In this document: positions 7,758 to 16,682 of the stretch, piece by piece
Layout: every line of letters begins with the position of its first letter
Numbering within the stretch: the first letter of the stretch is position 1
Assembly: GCA_009840005.1 (NCBI GenBank)
Contig: VXOR01000104.1
Span: forward strand, 1 to 50,482
Length of the DNA stretch: 50,482 nt
Origin: Gemmatimonadota bacterium
Lineage (GTDB): Bacteria; Latescibacterota; UBA2968; UBA8231
Direction of reading: 5' to 3'
The notes under the pieces: generated by a model
What the model was told of the DNA's origin: nothing
The model's database searches: none
The model's input: only the letters and a program-made list of their open reading frames with translations
Translations under genes and position numbers: made by a program

Positions 7758-9167
7758 CTACGCAAACAACCCTTCCACCTCGTCGCAGAGCAAAGCGGCT
7801 TCTGCGGCGCTCGCGCTCTCGGCGATGACGCGGACAATAGGTTCGGTATTAGAGGCGCGGAGGTGAACCCACGGACATTCGAGCTGCCCGCTCAGGTAGA
7901 GCTTGGAACCATCGCGCACCGGGTGGACATGCGCCTCGGGATAGCGTTCGCGCAGCGCGGCAATGGCCGCGTCTAGCTGCTCTGGAGTACAAGTAATTTT
8001 GCGCTTATCGATGGCGTAGCTGGGCAGAGCCGCGATCAGATCCTCAAGAGATCGTCCAGTACATGCCATCGCCTCCAGCACTAGGGCCAAGCCAAGGGCC
8101 GCGTCGCGGCTAGGGCCGATTTGGGTGACAATGACGCCGCCGTTGCCCTCGCCGCCGATGACCGCTCCCGCAGCCATCATCTTCTCCACCACGTGAACCT
8201 CGCCGACCGCCGTGAGAAAGACCGGGCAGTCGTGGGCAGTGGCCGCGTCTGTAACAGCCTGCGAGGTGGAAAGCGTGGTGACGACTGGGCCGGGCTGCCG
8301 CGCCGCCGCCGCTTGAACCGCCAGCGCGAGCGTGTAGTCTTCGCCCACGGGCGCACCGCTCGAATCGACCAATGCGACGCGGTCGGCGTCCGGGTCGATG
8401 GCAAAGCCAATGGCGCAACCGCTGTCGCGCACGGCCTGACCGAGCTGGACGAGATTGGCGGGCACCGGCTCCGGGTCGTGGGCGAAATCGCCGTCGGGCT
8501 GTGCGTTGATGAGCGAGGCTTCAACGCCCAAGGCGTCCAGCAGGCTCGGGACCACCAAGGCTCCCGTGCCATTGCAGGGATCAACGGCCACCTTGAATCC
8601 GGCCCGGCGAATGGCGTCGGCATCGACGTAGTCCACAATCCGCTGGACGTGACGCGCCACCGCGGCGTCTGGGTCGATCGTTTCCAATCCGCCGGACGCG
8701 GCACAGCGAAACGACTCGACTGGCTTCGACGGTGAGCTCAGCCGAACCGAGCTTGCCGAAGTCTCGCCCGCGTGGAAAAGAGCCTCGACGTGCGCGCCCT
8801 CTTCCGCATTGAGGAAGACACCGTCGGCGCGCACCAGCTTGAGGCCGTTCCAAGGAGCCGGGTTGTGGCTGGCGGTGATGATGATCGCGCCCTCGGCATC
8901 GAGCGCAGCGATCATCAGCTTGGCTCCGGGCGTGGAACACATGCCCACATCGACGACGCGGCAGCCCGTCTGGCGCAAGGCAGCAGCCGCAGCTTGAGAA
9001 AAAGCCGCTCCAGACGGGCGCGTGTCGCGGGCGAGGACGACAGTATCCCCCGGCGTCAAGGTGGTACCAAAGGCCGCAGCAAAGCGGGCGACAACTTCAT
9101 CGGTGAGCGACTGGCCGACGAGGCCGCGAATTCCAGAAATGCTGACGATGAGCGGAGCATTAGACAT
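7758..9167 (-). CDS. glmM: phosphoglucosamine/phosphohexomutase (GlmM-type)
   Basis: It interconverts hexose or hexosamine 6- and 1-phosphates, probably feeding UDP-GlcNAc and the cell wall. Seen: catalytic serine loop TASHNPAPWNGLK (Ser100), Mg-binding DPDADR at 258-263, sugar-binding GEGNGG at 339-344 and phosphate-binding RASNTEP at 437-443. The start at 9167 (MSNAPLIVSI) gives 469 aa; a longer in-frame ORF runs back through repeat E3 and is rejected. Odd: residues about 136-156 (serine/proline-rich) lie in a poorly conserved stretch and are encoded by a palindrome at 8724-8761 resembling the intergenic repeat core. Preference for phosphoglucosamine versus phosphomannose is not certain. 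Confidence 0.85.
   Translation of the reverse strand: MSNAPLIVSISGIRGLVGQSLTDEVVARFAAAFGTTLTPGDTVVLARDTRPSGAAFSQAAAAALRQTGCRVVDVGMCSTPGAKLMIAALDAEGAIIITASHNPAPWNGLKLVRADGVFLNAEEGAHVEALFHAGETSASSVRLSSPSKPVESFRCAASGGLETIDPDAAVARHVQRIVDYVDADAIRRAGFKVAVDPCNGTGALVVPSLLDALGVEASLINAQPDGDFAHDPEPVPANLVQLGQAVRDSGCAIGFAIDPDADRVALVDSSGAPVGEDYTLALAVQAAAARQPGPVVTTLSTSQAVTDAATAHDCPVFLTAVGEVHVVEKMMAAGAVIGGEGNGGVIVTQIGPSRDAALGLALVLEAMACTGRSLEDLIAALPSYAIDKRKITCTPEQLDAAIAALRERYPEAHVHPVRDGSKLYLSGQLECPWVHLRASNTEPIVRVIAESASAAEAALLCDEVEGLFA
8724..8761. repeat. palindrome inside glmM resembling intergenic repeat core
   Basis: On the plus strand cttcgacggtgagctc is followed, after a short loop, by gagcttgccgaag, an imperfect inverted repeat. 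It resembles the cttcgacaagctcagtg core of elements E1 and E2. It stays in frame within glmM and adds a Ser/Pro-rich stretch between conserved blocks. Confidence 0.5.
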
Positions 9168-9195
9168 GAGTCTTTCTTTCTTTTTGATGTTATTC

Positions 9196-9343
9196 ACTGA
9201 CGTTACGCACAGGCTCCTAGGTATGGGATGCTTCGCTTCGCTCAGCATGACAGGGGCTGGTTTGCTGCTTGACTGTGTCATGCTGAGCGGAGCGAAGCGG
9301 AGTCGGAGCATCTATTACCTCGATGCCCATGCGTAACGTCAGT
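9196..9343. repeat. hairpin element E3 with TGACGTTACGC tips
   Basis: Tips are actgacgttacgc and gcgtaacgtcagt, a perfect inverted repeat. The core is a different hairpin from E1/E2: gatgcttcgcttcgctcagc paired with gctgagcggagcgaagcg, with tcatg on the loop sides. It fills the gap between glmM and the SAM hydroxide adenosyltransferase gene. On the minus strand it keeps an open frame that could be mistaken for a glmM N-terminal extension. Confidence 0.75.
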
Positions 9344-9346
9344 TTC

Positions 9347-10144
9347 TCAAAGCTTTTCGACGACAAGAGTAGCGCGGCGTTGCACCCCTAGTTGGCGGGC
9401 GGCATGGCCGCAGTTGATCGCAATTTCCAACAGACCAGCGCTGCCGATCAAAGCAAGCGGTGCGCCCGGCTCGACATCCTCGTACGTGCGGCAAAGCTCC
9501 GTCAGTACGTAATCCCCAAGGCGGATGCACAGCGCGGAGCCCCACGGCGCAATATCAGCCGCCGCAATGTTGCTTACCAAGTTGCCAAAGCCGTCGATGT
9601 GGACGATGTGGCCGGCGATGCGGTCAGCCGATTTACAAGGTGCGGATTCGGCTAGACGCACCGGATCGGTCACCAGCGATCCGACGTCAGCAAGGTCCAA
9701 GCCGCGGCAAAGGTGAGCAGCCACTGGCGCAAAGAGGTCGCGGCCGTGAAAGGTGCTACTCAAGTCGGACCGCCCGAGGTCGGGTCGGCAGATCTCGTAC
9801 ACCCGGCTGTCGGCGCAATCGAGGACGAAGCTGAAGAGGCCGTTGTCCGGCCCTACCCACAAGTGGCCGCTGCTCTGGAGAGCAAGGGGACGTCGCCGCG
9901 TACCTACGCCGGGATCGACGACGGCTAGGTGCACGGTGCCGGGCGGAAATTCGCACGCGGCGTGGCGCAGGACAAAAGCGGCGGCGAGCACATCTTGAGG
10001 CGGAATCTGGTGGGAAATATCCACGAGCTGGACCTCCGGTGCGATGCCCAAGATGACCCCCTTCATCGCGCCGACATAGTAATCGCCATCGCCGAAATCC
10101 GTCGTCAGCGTGACGATTGGGTTGTCCGTCCGCTTTTTGGCCAC
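9347..10144 (-). CDS. SAM hydroxide adenosyltransferase (DUF62 family)
   Basis: Members hydrolyse S-adenosylmethionine to adenosine and methionine and are relatives of fluorinase and chlorinase. Seen: TLTTDFGDGDYYVGAMKGVI near residues 11-30, IPPQDVLAAAFVL, VDPGVGTRRRPLAL, GPDNGLFS and IDGFGNLVSNI, the family's conserved blocks. An ORF extends upstream, but that part overlaps the end of the TPR gene. I place the start at a GTG at 10,144 (VAKKRTDNP), giving 265 aa, with AGGA about 9 bases before it and 10 bases after the neighbour's stop. Physiological role is unknown; it may control SAM level. Probably cotranscribed with the TPR gene. Confidence 0.85.
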   Translation of the reverse strand: MAKKRTDNPIVTLTTDFGDGDYYVGAMKGVILGIAPEVQLVDISHQIPPQDVLAAAFVLRHAACEFPPGTVHLAVVDPGVGTRRRPLALQSSGHLWVGPDNGLFSFVLDCADSRVYEICRPDLGRSDLSSTFHGRDLFAPVAAHLCRGLDLADVGSLVTDPVRLAESAPCKSADRIAGHIVHIDGFGNLVSNIAAADIAPWGSALCIRLGDYVLTELCRTYEDVEPGAPLALIGSAGLLEIAINCGHAARQLGVQRRATLVVEKL

Positions 10145-10154
10145 TTTGAGAATC

Positions 10155-12011
10155 CTACTCGTCCGCCGGCCCTTTTTGTAGCTGCATGGCCTCAAGCACG
10201 ACAGCGCGGTTTTGGCGGGCGACCTCATGCGTCGGATCAATCGCCAGCAATTGGTCTAGGCATTGCAGTACCTCCCCGTACTTTTCTTGTGCCATCAGAG
10301 CATTGGCCAGATGCTCAAGGGTGTCCACGTTTTGCGGGATAAGCACCAGAGCGCGGCGCAGGTGCGTTTCCGCTTGCGGGTGACGCCCTAGCTTGCCGAG
10401 CGCCATGCCAAGCGAAATATGAGGCTCGCTCAGATCGGGGTCTTGCTCTATGGCGGCTTGGTATTCGGCGACGGCTTCCTCATACCGCTGTTGACCGTAT
10501 AGCGCATGGCCCAAGTGCAACTGCGTCCTCAGTGTGGGCAGGTTGGCAGCAAGGGCGACTCGCAGCAACTTTTCGGCCTCTGCAAAGCGATCCAGCCTAT
10601 TGAGCGACCGGCCCATATACACAAACGTTTTAACGTTGTGCGGGTCTTGCTTTATGGCTATTTGGTATTCGGCGACGGCTTCCTCATACCGCTGTTGTTT
10701 GCGCAGGGCGTTGCCTAAGTTGGCGTGGGCATTGTAGGCTTGTGGGTTGAGCTTGATTACATGCCGCCAAAGGGTTTCGCTGTCTTTCCAGATGCCCGCC
10801 TGCTTCCACGTCAGCATCCCCAACACAACAATAACCGCGACCGCAACGGCCCATGCGCCCTGCTGCCACAAGTCCGACAAGCGACGCACACCCCACGTGG
10901 CCCCACCGCAGACAACGGCCATAACCCCGATGCCGGCCAAGTACACAAAGCGGTCGGCGACGAAGGAATAACGCATATAGCCATAATCGACAAAGCCCAA
11001 CACCGGAGACAAGACAACGAAGAAAAATAGCCCCCCCACCAGCGGGCCGCGTCCGATCCGGTGCCGCAGATGCCACAGGACAGTCACAAACGCGATAGCG
11101 GCGATGAGATACCCCCAAGCCAACGGGTCGGCCACCTGAACGTCCCAACGCGGATAGACGACGGATAGGTTGGTCGGCCAGAGCAACTTGCCCGCGTAAA
11201 ACCACAGGGCGCGGGCGGCGATGAGTGCCCGCTCGATGAGCGAAAAGTCAAAGGATACGACTTTTATGGCGTGGTGGCGCACCATGTCCGCCCGCACAAG
11301 GGCCAGCCCCACGACGAAGAAAGCGCCCAGCCTGATCCAGTCGGGCGGTTTTTTCTTCCACCAATGCCACAAAAGCAACGCGGCTGGCAGCGTCACGGCC
11401 ATCGACTTGCTCAACAGGGCCGCTACATACAAAAGAAGCGATCCGGCCCAGTACTGGGAGCGGGCTTTCTCCACAAAGCGCATCCATAAAAGGGCTGCTG
11501 CTAAAAAGAAAAAGCCTGACAGCACGTCCTTGCGCTCGATGATCCACGCCACCGACTCGACGTGTAAGGGATGGATGGCGAAGAAGGCGGCCACAGCCCA
11601 TGCGCCCGGCACCGCCAGCCGACGCATCAGATGCCACACCAACAACGTGTTGGCCAAGTGCAAAAGCACGTTGACGGCCCGGTAGCCGGTCGGGTTAAAC
11701 CCCCACAGCTTATGCTCTGCCCAGAAGGTCGTATAGGTCAAAGGCCAGTAATAATCGCGCAAGGCGGCAGGCGATCCCCATATCTGCCACAGGCCCGACC
11801 AAGTGCTTATGGGTTCGACCCCAACCAGATAGATGTTGTCGTCCCACACAAACCCGCCCCATAGTACCGACGGCAAGAAGCAGCCGACCGCCAACAGAGC
11901 CAGCACCCCAGCGGCCAAGCCATCCTGCGGCGTATAGCCTGCGACTTGTCGCTGCGCCCTTTTGCGGGCTTGGTACGCCTGACGACGACGCTGTTGGCGA
12001 GAGGTCTTCAT
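10155..12011 (-). CDS. TMTC-like multi-pass membrane protein with C-terminal TPR repeats
   Basis: After a basic N-terminus (MKTSRQQRRRQAYQARKR) come about ten hydrophobic helices with an early WDDN motif and the signature HPLHVESVAWIIERKDVLS. These features fit the PMT/TMTC-like GT-C glycosyltransferases. From about residue 430 there are four to five tetratricopeptide repeats (for example ANLGNALRKQQRYEEAVAEY and LGHALYGQQRYEEAVAEY). Length from the chosen ATG is 618 aa. The open frame continues about 400 codons upstream, but that stretch is antisense to the 12,228 gene and is rejected. The Shine-Dalgarno is weak. Donor and acceptor sugars or proteins are unknown. Confidence 0.8.
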   Translation of the reverse strand: MKTSRQQRRRQAYQARKRAQRQVAGYTPQDGLAAGVLALLAVGCFLPSVLWGGFVWDDNIYLVGVEPISTWSGLWQIWGSPAALRDYYWPLTYTTFWAEHKLWGFNPTGYRAVNVLLHLANTLLVWHLMRRLAVPGAWAVAAFFAIHPLHVESVAWIIERKDVLSGFFFLAAALLWMRFVEKARSQYWAGSLLLYVAALLSKSMAVTLPAALLLWHWWKKKPPDWIRLGAFFVVGLALVRADMVRHHAIKVVSFDFSLIERALIAARALWFYAGKLLWPTNLSVVYPRWDVQVADPLAWGYLIAAIAFVTVLWHLRHRIGRGPLVGGLFFFVVLSPVLGFVDYGYMRYSFVADRFVYLAGIGVMAVVCGGATWGVRRLSDLWQQGAWAVAVAVIVVLGMLTWKQAGIWKDSETLWRHVIKLNPQAYNAHANLGNALRKQQRYEEAVAEYQIAIKQDPHNVKTFVYMGRSLNRLDRFAEAEKLLRVALAANLPTLRTQLHLGHALYGQQRYEEAVAEYQAAIEQDPDLSEPHISLGMALGKLGRHPQAETHLRRALVLIPQNVDTLEHLANALMAQEKYGEVLQCLDQLLAIDPTHEVARQNRAVVLEAMQLQKGPADE

Positions 12012-12227
12012 AGGACAGATATTCAGTGAAAAGCTGCGCAACGCCGCTAGTCGTACCGCAATCAAACACGCATCCCTTCCGCTTTTCAAGTATAGCGACA
12101 TATCCAATTCGCCGCTTGCGCTCCTCGGTTGATAGCGCGCGGCTCGGGCCTTAGATTTGCCGCTCAAATCCCCCCGTCCTTTGCCGAGTGCAGTCCGGCC
12201 CCAGTGGGGGCCGCAAGGAGGATCGCC

Positions 12228-13238
12228 ATGACGGTCAAAAGCCACATTGAAATAGCGCCCGGCCTCAAGGTCGCGGCCCAAATGTCCCCTGAGCCGAGCG
12301 ACGAGGAAATGGCCTTTGTGCGGCAGATGGGCGTCGAATACGCCGTGACTTGGATCGATTCGGCCAAGGCCAGCCCCAAGTACTATCGCAGCCGCCGGGA
12401 ACACTTTGCCCGCGGCGGCATCCAGCTCTACGGCTTGGGCAATAGCAGCGTCCACAACGTGGATGCGATCACCCTCAACCTGCCCAATCGCGACGAAAAA
12501 GTAGAAGAGTACAAGGCGCACATCCGCAACTTGGGCCAAGCCGATATTCCCTACACGACCTATGCTCACATGGCCAACAGCGTGTGGAGCACGCCGCCGG
12601 AGCAGACCCGGGGCGGCTCTAGGGCGCGGGCCTTTGACATGGCGCGGCTCGCCGAGGCGTCCGGCGGCGGCTTTACCGGCGAGGGACTGACGCACGACCG
12701 CGAATACACCGAGGAAGAACTGTGGGACAACTTCGCCTCTTTTGCCCAAGAAATCGCGCCCATCGCCGAGGAAGCCGGCGTCCGCATTGGCATTCACCCG
12801 GACGACCCGCCCGGGGTGCCCTTGGGCGGAGTGCCTCGGCCCATTTTCAGCAGCTTTGACGGGTACAAACGCGCCCTCGAAATCGCCGACAGCCCCAACG
12901 TGGGGATGTGCTTGTGCATCGGCTGCTGGCTGGAGGGCGGCGAGGCCATGGGCCGCGATGTGGTGGAGACGATCCGCTACTTCGGCGGGCAGGGCAAGAT
13001 ATTCAAAGTTCACTACCGCAATGTTGACCAGCCGCTGCCGCACTTTGTCGAAACCTTCGTCGATGACGGATACTTCGACATGTACCAGGCCATGAAGGCG
13101 CTGGCCGAAGTCGGCTACGACGGCACCTTGATCCCGGATCACATCCCGCAGATGGGCGACGACGGGCGGCTGGGCACGGCTTACACACTGGCTTACATGC
13201 GCGCCCTGCAAAAAAGGGCCGAAGAAGAAAGGAGCTAG
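12228..13238 (+). CDS. mannonate dehydratase-like / TIM-barrel sugar-acid enzyme
   Basis: It resembles UxuA-type D-mannonate dehydratases, which turn mannonate into 2-keto-3-deoxygluconate. Seen: IGIHPDDPPGVPLGGVPR around residue 190, GMCLCIGCWLEGG, then FKVHYRNVD and LIPDHIPQMGDD, matching the metal-binding strands of the xylose-isomerase-like barrel. ATG 12,228 has a perfect AAGGAGG at ideal distance; 336 aa. It heads a plus-strand run of dioxygenases and a sulfatase, with the next gene 3 bases downstream. A later SDR (21,854) resembles KduD, fitting a uronate or keto-deoxy-sugar route. A sugar-phosphate isomerase/epimerase label would also be defensible. Confidence 0.75.
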   Translation: MTVKSHIEIAPGLKVAAQMSPEPSDEEMAFVRQMGVEYAVTWIDSAKASPKYYRSRREHFARGGIQLYGLGNSSVHNVDAITLNLPNRDEKVEEYKAHIRNLGQADIPYTTYAHMANSVWSTPPEQTRGGSRARAFDMARLAEASGGGFTGEGLTHDREYTEEELWDNFASFAQEIAPIAEEAGVRIGIHPDDPPGVPLGGVPRPIFSSFDGYKRALEIADSPNVGMCLCIGCWLEGGEAMGRDVVETIRYFGGQGKIFKVHYRNVDQPLPHFVETFVDDGYFDMYQAMKALAEVGYDGTLIPDHIPQMGDDGRLGTAYTLAYMRALQKRAEEERS

Positions 13239-13240
13239 AC

Positions 13241-14053
13241 ATGCTGAGCAAGGAACAGATAGCGCAATACCGCGAACAGGGCTATCTCAAGGTCCCCCAA
13301 CTCTTCACGCCCGAGGAAACCGAAGAGCTGGCCTCGGAGATGGTGCGAGTGATCGAACAATGGGGACAGGAATCCATCGGTTGGGTCGGCCCCTGGCGCG
13401 ACCGCTACCTCGACGAAGAAGACCGCCTCAACACGCGGGCGGTCTTCATGCACAACCCGCACTTTTACTCGGCCGCTTGGGGCCGCGTCCTCTTTCACGA
13501 GGAGATGATCGCCTGCGTGCGGCAGCTCATCGACGGCCCCGTGCAGTGGCACCACACCGTCCTGCACGCCAAGCCGCCGGAGAAAGGCACGCCCTTCCCC
13601 ATGCACCAAGACTATCCGTTCTACCCGCACGACGGGCCGGATTTCGTCGATTGCTTGTTGCACTTAGACGACACGCCGCTAGAGAGCGGTGCGCTGATGG
13701 TCGTGCCGGGCAGCCACAAGCAGGGGCCACTGGAGCATGTGTTGGGCCCGGAAACCGCCCCGCACCTGCCGCCCGCCCAGTACCATCCCGACCGCCTCGA
13801 CAGCGTGGCCATGCCAGCCGAGCGCGGTGACATGATCTTCTTCAGCTACCAAACGATCCACTGGTCGGATTGCAATCGCACGGATTCTTGGCGCAAATCC
13901 GTGCGCTTTGGCTATCACAGCACGGCACTGCGGCCAGTGGGACGCGCAGAGGACAATCCGCATCGCATCGACCGCGACAACGTGCTGGATCGCAACAACA
14001 ACATCGTCGTGGCCGGATTTCGCGACAACGACTTGGAGCCAGCGGCCAGCTAA
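13241..14053 (+). CDS. phytanoyl-CoA dioxygenase family protein (PhyH) 1
   Basis: A predicted Fe(II)/2-oxoglutarate-dependent hydroxylase. Seen: the HxD of the iron site in MHQDYPF (His122, Asp124), VPGSHKQG, and the distal histidine in QTIHWSD (His207), with an arginine-rich strand after it (RKSVRFGYHS). Length (270 aa) is typical. It begins 3 bases after the mannonate dehydratase-like gene and is followed by a second PhyH gene, so the three form an operon. Substrate unknown; expanded PhyH sets commonly occur beside sulfatases and sugar enzymes in uncultured marine lineages, which suggests breakdown of complex organic compounds. Confidence 0.85.
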   Translation: MLSKEQIAQYREQGYLKVPQLFTPEETEELASEMVRVIEQWGQESIGWVGPWRDRYLDEEDRLNTRAVFMHNPHFYSAAWGRVLFHEEMIACVRQLIDGPVQWHHTVLHAKPPEKGTPFPMHQDYPFYPHDGPDFVDCLLHLDDTPLESGALMVVPGSHKQGPLEHVLGPETAPHLPPAQYHPDRLDSVAMPAERGDMIFFSYQTIHWSDCNRTDSWRKSVRFGYHSTALRPVGRAEDNPHRIDRDNVLDRNNNIVVAGFRDNDLEPAAS

Positions 14054-14064
14054 GGACGAGCCTG

Positions 14065-15111
14065 ATGACAACAAAAAACACGAGCGAAGCCGGCCTGATG
14101 CAAGAGGCCAACGATGCCCTCGGCGACGGTGCCGAACTGCAGCGGCGACTCGACGAACAAGGATACATCTTCTTGCGGCAGATCATGGCCAAAGACAAGC
14201 TGCTATCTCTGCGGCAGGAGATGGCAGAAGTGTTGATGGAGGCTGGGTGGCTGGTCGCCGGCACAGATCCCATGGACGGCATTGCGCGAATCGACGCGCA
14301 GTGCACCGAAGGCGATCCCGAATACGCCGACGTGTATCACCGGGTGTACAGCTTGGAGGCCTTCCACCAAGCCGGACATTGGCCGGAGGTCTTAGCCGTG
14401 ATGGAGCAAGTAGTAGGTGGCCCGGTGCTGCCGCATCCCCAAAAGATCGCCCGGCTGTGGTTTCCCCAATACACCGAGCACACCACGCCCATGCACCAAG
14501 ACTTCGTCCACTTCCAAGGCAGTTTCAACACCTACACCTTCTGGGCACCCGTGGGCGATTGCCCGCTAGAGCTAGGGGGCTTGGCGGTACTACCCGGATC
14601 GCACAAGATCGGCAAGGTGCGCGAGCACCACTTCTCGCTGGGGGCCGGCGGCCTAGCCGTGGATGAGTCCGAACTGACCGGGCGCTGGCTCAGCGCAAAT
14701 TACGAAGCCGGGGACGCGCTGATCTTTCCGAGCTTAACCGTCCACCAAGCCCTGCCCAACTACACCGAAGATCGCCTGCGCATCTCGCTCGACAACCGCT
14801 ATCAGGCACAGGGCGAGCCGATTGCGCAGCACATGCTGGAGCCGCACCTGACTGGCGTCACCGGCTTCAACTGGGAAGCCTGCTACGCGGGCTGGCAAAG
14901 CGAATCATTACAGTACTATTGGCAGGACTTAGACCTAGACGTGGTACCGCAGTCGTCCCAATGGGGCGATCAAGGCTTTGCCGAAGCCCTGTCCTTAGCA
15001 AACGACGGCGACGAGCGTGCCCTGTACCAACTGCGGCGCATTGCGCGGCGCGACCCCGAGTCCGAGCGCGGTCAGCAAGCTCTCCAACTCCTACACGAGG
15101 TGAACGTATGA
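14065..15111 (+). CDS. phytanoyl-CoA dioxygenase family protein (PhyH) 2
   Basis: A second, diverged PhyH-type oxygenase (348 aa). Seen: MHQDFVHFQG with His144 and Asp146, GGLAVLPGSHKIG, and LTVHQALPN with His227; the conserved arginine follows in RLRISLDNRY. A longer in-frame ORF begins inside the previous gene, but ATG 14,065, 11 bases after that gene's stop, fits the operon. The extra C-terminal 70 residues (WQDLDLDVVPQ onwards) are outside the usual fold. It overlaps the downstream sulfatase by 4 bases (ATGA), implying translational coupling. Confidence 0.82.
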   Translation: MTTKNTSEAGLMQEANDALGDGAELQRRLDEQGYIFLRQIMAKDKLLSLRQEMAEVLMEAGWLVAGTDPMDGIARIDAQCTEGDPEYADVYHRVYSLEAFHQAGHWPEVLAVMEQVVGGPVLPHPQKIARLWFPQYTEHTTPMHQDFVHFQGSFNTYTFWAPVGDCPLELGGLAVLPGSHKIGKVREHHFSLGAGGLAVDESELTGRWLSANYEAGDALIFPSLTVHQALPNYTEDRLRISLDNRYQAQGEPIAQHMLEPHLTGVTGFNWEACYAGWQSESLQYYWQDLDLDVVPQSSQWGDQGFAEALSLANDGDERALYQLRRIARRDPESERGQQALQLLHEVNV

Positions 15112-16583
15112 AGGCAATCATGGTCATGTTCGACTCGCTCAACCGGCACATGTTGCCGCCCTACGGCTGCGATTGGACGCACGCGCCCAATTTCCAGCGG
15201 CTCGCCGAGCGGTCGCTCACCTTCGACACCAGCTACGTCTGCTCCATGCCGTGCATGCCCGCCCGCCGCGATTTGCACACCGGGCGGCCCAACTTTCTCC
15301 ACCGCTCTTGGGGGCCACTAGAGCCATTCGACGACTCCGTCCCGCGAATGCTGCGCGAAACCGGAGTCTCGTCGCACCTCATCAGCGATCACTACCACTA
15401 CTGGGAGGCCGGCGGCGCTACCTACCACACCCAGTACAACACTTGGCAGTTCTTCCGCGGCCAAGAGGGCGACCCGTGGATCGGCCAGGTAGCCGACCCA
15501 CCGCCCGTAGAGGCGCACGCGAGCAACGCGGGCCGCAGCATGTGGCATCGCCAAGATCACGTCAACCGGCAATACATGCGCCGCGAGGAAGACCAGCCCC
15601 AAGCGCAGACCTTCAAGTCCGGCGTCGAATTCATCCGCCGCAACCACGCCGAAGACAACTGGTTTTTGCAGATCGAAACCTTTGACCCGCACGAGCCATT
15701 TTTCACCCAGCGCCAATACCAAGACCTCTACCCAGAGCTTTTTAAGAACCGCTCGTCCGTGCTGTTCGACTGGCCGACCTACGGCCCGGTGACCGAAGAG
15801 CAAGCACTCGTCGATCAATGCCGGGGCCACTACGCATCGCTACTGAGCATGTGCGACGCCCGCCTCGGCGACATCCTCGACGAGATGGACCGGCTCGCGC
15901 TGTGGGACGACACCATGCTCATCGTGTGGACCGACCACGGCTTCCTGCTCAGCGAGCACGACCTGTGGGCCAAGATACAGATGCCTTGGTACCGCGAACT
16001 GTCCAACACGCCGTTCTTCGTCTGGGATCCCCGCTGCGGCCACGCAGGCCAGCGGCGGCAGAGCCTAGTGCAGCCGTCAATCGACTTGGGACCAACCCTG
16101 CTGGACCTCTTCGAAATGGAACCGACTGCGGACATGCTGGGCCAGAGCCTGCGCGAAGTCTGCGCCAGCGACGCCCCCGTGCGCGAGGCCGCGATTTTCG
16201 GCAACCACGGCGGGCAGGTGAACGTCACCGACGGCCGCTACGTGTACATGCGCGCACCCGCCCAGCCCGACAACCAGCCCCTGTACAACTACACGCTCAT
16301 GCCCACGCACATGCGCGACCCCTTCTCAGTCGATGAATTCGCCAACGTAGAGCTCGCCGAGCCGTTCGGTTTTAGCAAGGGCTGTCGGCTGCTGCGGACG
16401 CAAGGCCACACGCGGACCAAGCAGCACGAGTACGGCACCCTGCTCTTCGACCTAGAGCAAGACCCGCGCCAAGAGGCCCCGCTTGCCGACGCAGCACTGG
16501 AGCAGCGGATGCAGGGCCTGTTGCGCGCGCAAATGGAAGCGTGCGAAGCTCCGTCAGAACAGTACGAACGCTTGGGAATCTAA
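15108..16583 (+). CDS. sulfatase (formylglycine-dependent)
   Basis: Hydrolyses sulfate esters, or is a relative acting on phosphoesters or phosphonates. Seen: VMFDSLNRHMLPPYG metal-binding N-terminus, CMPARRDLHTG containing the Cys-x-Pro-x-Arg maturation motif at Cys49, FDPHEPF, and WTDHGFLLSEHDLW late metal ligands. Length 491 aa is standard. Activation needs a formylglycine-generating enzyme, not present in this window. No signal peptide is seen, so it would be cytoplasmic. It is translationally coupled to the preceding PhyH gene. Substrate not predicted. Confidence 0.87.
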   Translation: MKAIMVMFDSLNRHMLPPYGCDWTHAPNFQRLAERSLTFDTSYVCSMPCMPARRDLHTGRPNFLHRSWGPLEPFDDSVPRMLRETGVSSHLISDHYHYWEAGGATYHTQYNTWQFFRGQEGDPWIGQVADPPPVEAHASNAGRSMWHRQDHVNRQYMRREEDQPQAQTFKSGVEFIRRNHAEDNWFLQIETFDPHEPFFTQRQYQDLYPELFKNRSSVLFDWPTYGPVTEEQALVDQCRGHYASLLSMCDARLGDILDEMDRLALWDDTMLIVWTDHGFLLSEHDLWAKIQMPWYRELSNTPFFVWDPRCGHAGQRRQSLVQPSIDLGPTLLDLFEMEPTADMLGQSLREVCASDAPVREAAIFGNHGGQVNVTDGRYVYMRAPAQPDNQPLYNYTLMPTHMRDPFSVDEFANVELAEPFGFSKGCRLLRTQGHTRTKQHEYGTLLFDLEQDPRQEAPLADAALEQRMQGLLRAQMEACEAPSEQYERLGI

Positions 16584-16587
16584 CTAA

Positions 16588-16659
16588 CTGATGGTACGCA
16601 TCGTCCTAACGGTAGGGGGGCGGTTTCAAACCGCCCCCCTACCCGGATGCGTAATATCA
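16588..16659. repeat. hairpin element E4 with TGATGGTACGC tips
   Basis: Tips tgatggtacgcatc and gatgcgtaatatca form an inverted repeat with two mismatches. Between them is a very strong hairpin at 16,611-16,643, ggtaggggggcggttt paired with aaaccgcccccctacc. The flanks are taactaac on both sides. The shared tips but unrelated core link it to E1-E3. It could also act as a terminator or RNA stabiliser between the sulfatase and the phosphodiesterase gene. Confidence 0.7.
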
Positions 16660-16682
16660 CTAACTAACTACAGGAGAATTAC

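Noticed and set aside
9168..9311. 48-residue N-terminal extension of GlmM
   Set aside because: It is the translation of hairpin element E3 (VMLSEAKHP is a product of the repeat); the conserved fold begins at MSNAPLIVSISG.
12012..13211. Minus-strand open frame extending the TPR membrane protein by 400 residues at its N-terminus
   Set aside because: It is exactly antisense to the well-supported mannonate dehydratase-like gene, and the protein family begins at MKTSRQQ followed by the first membrane helix.
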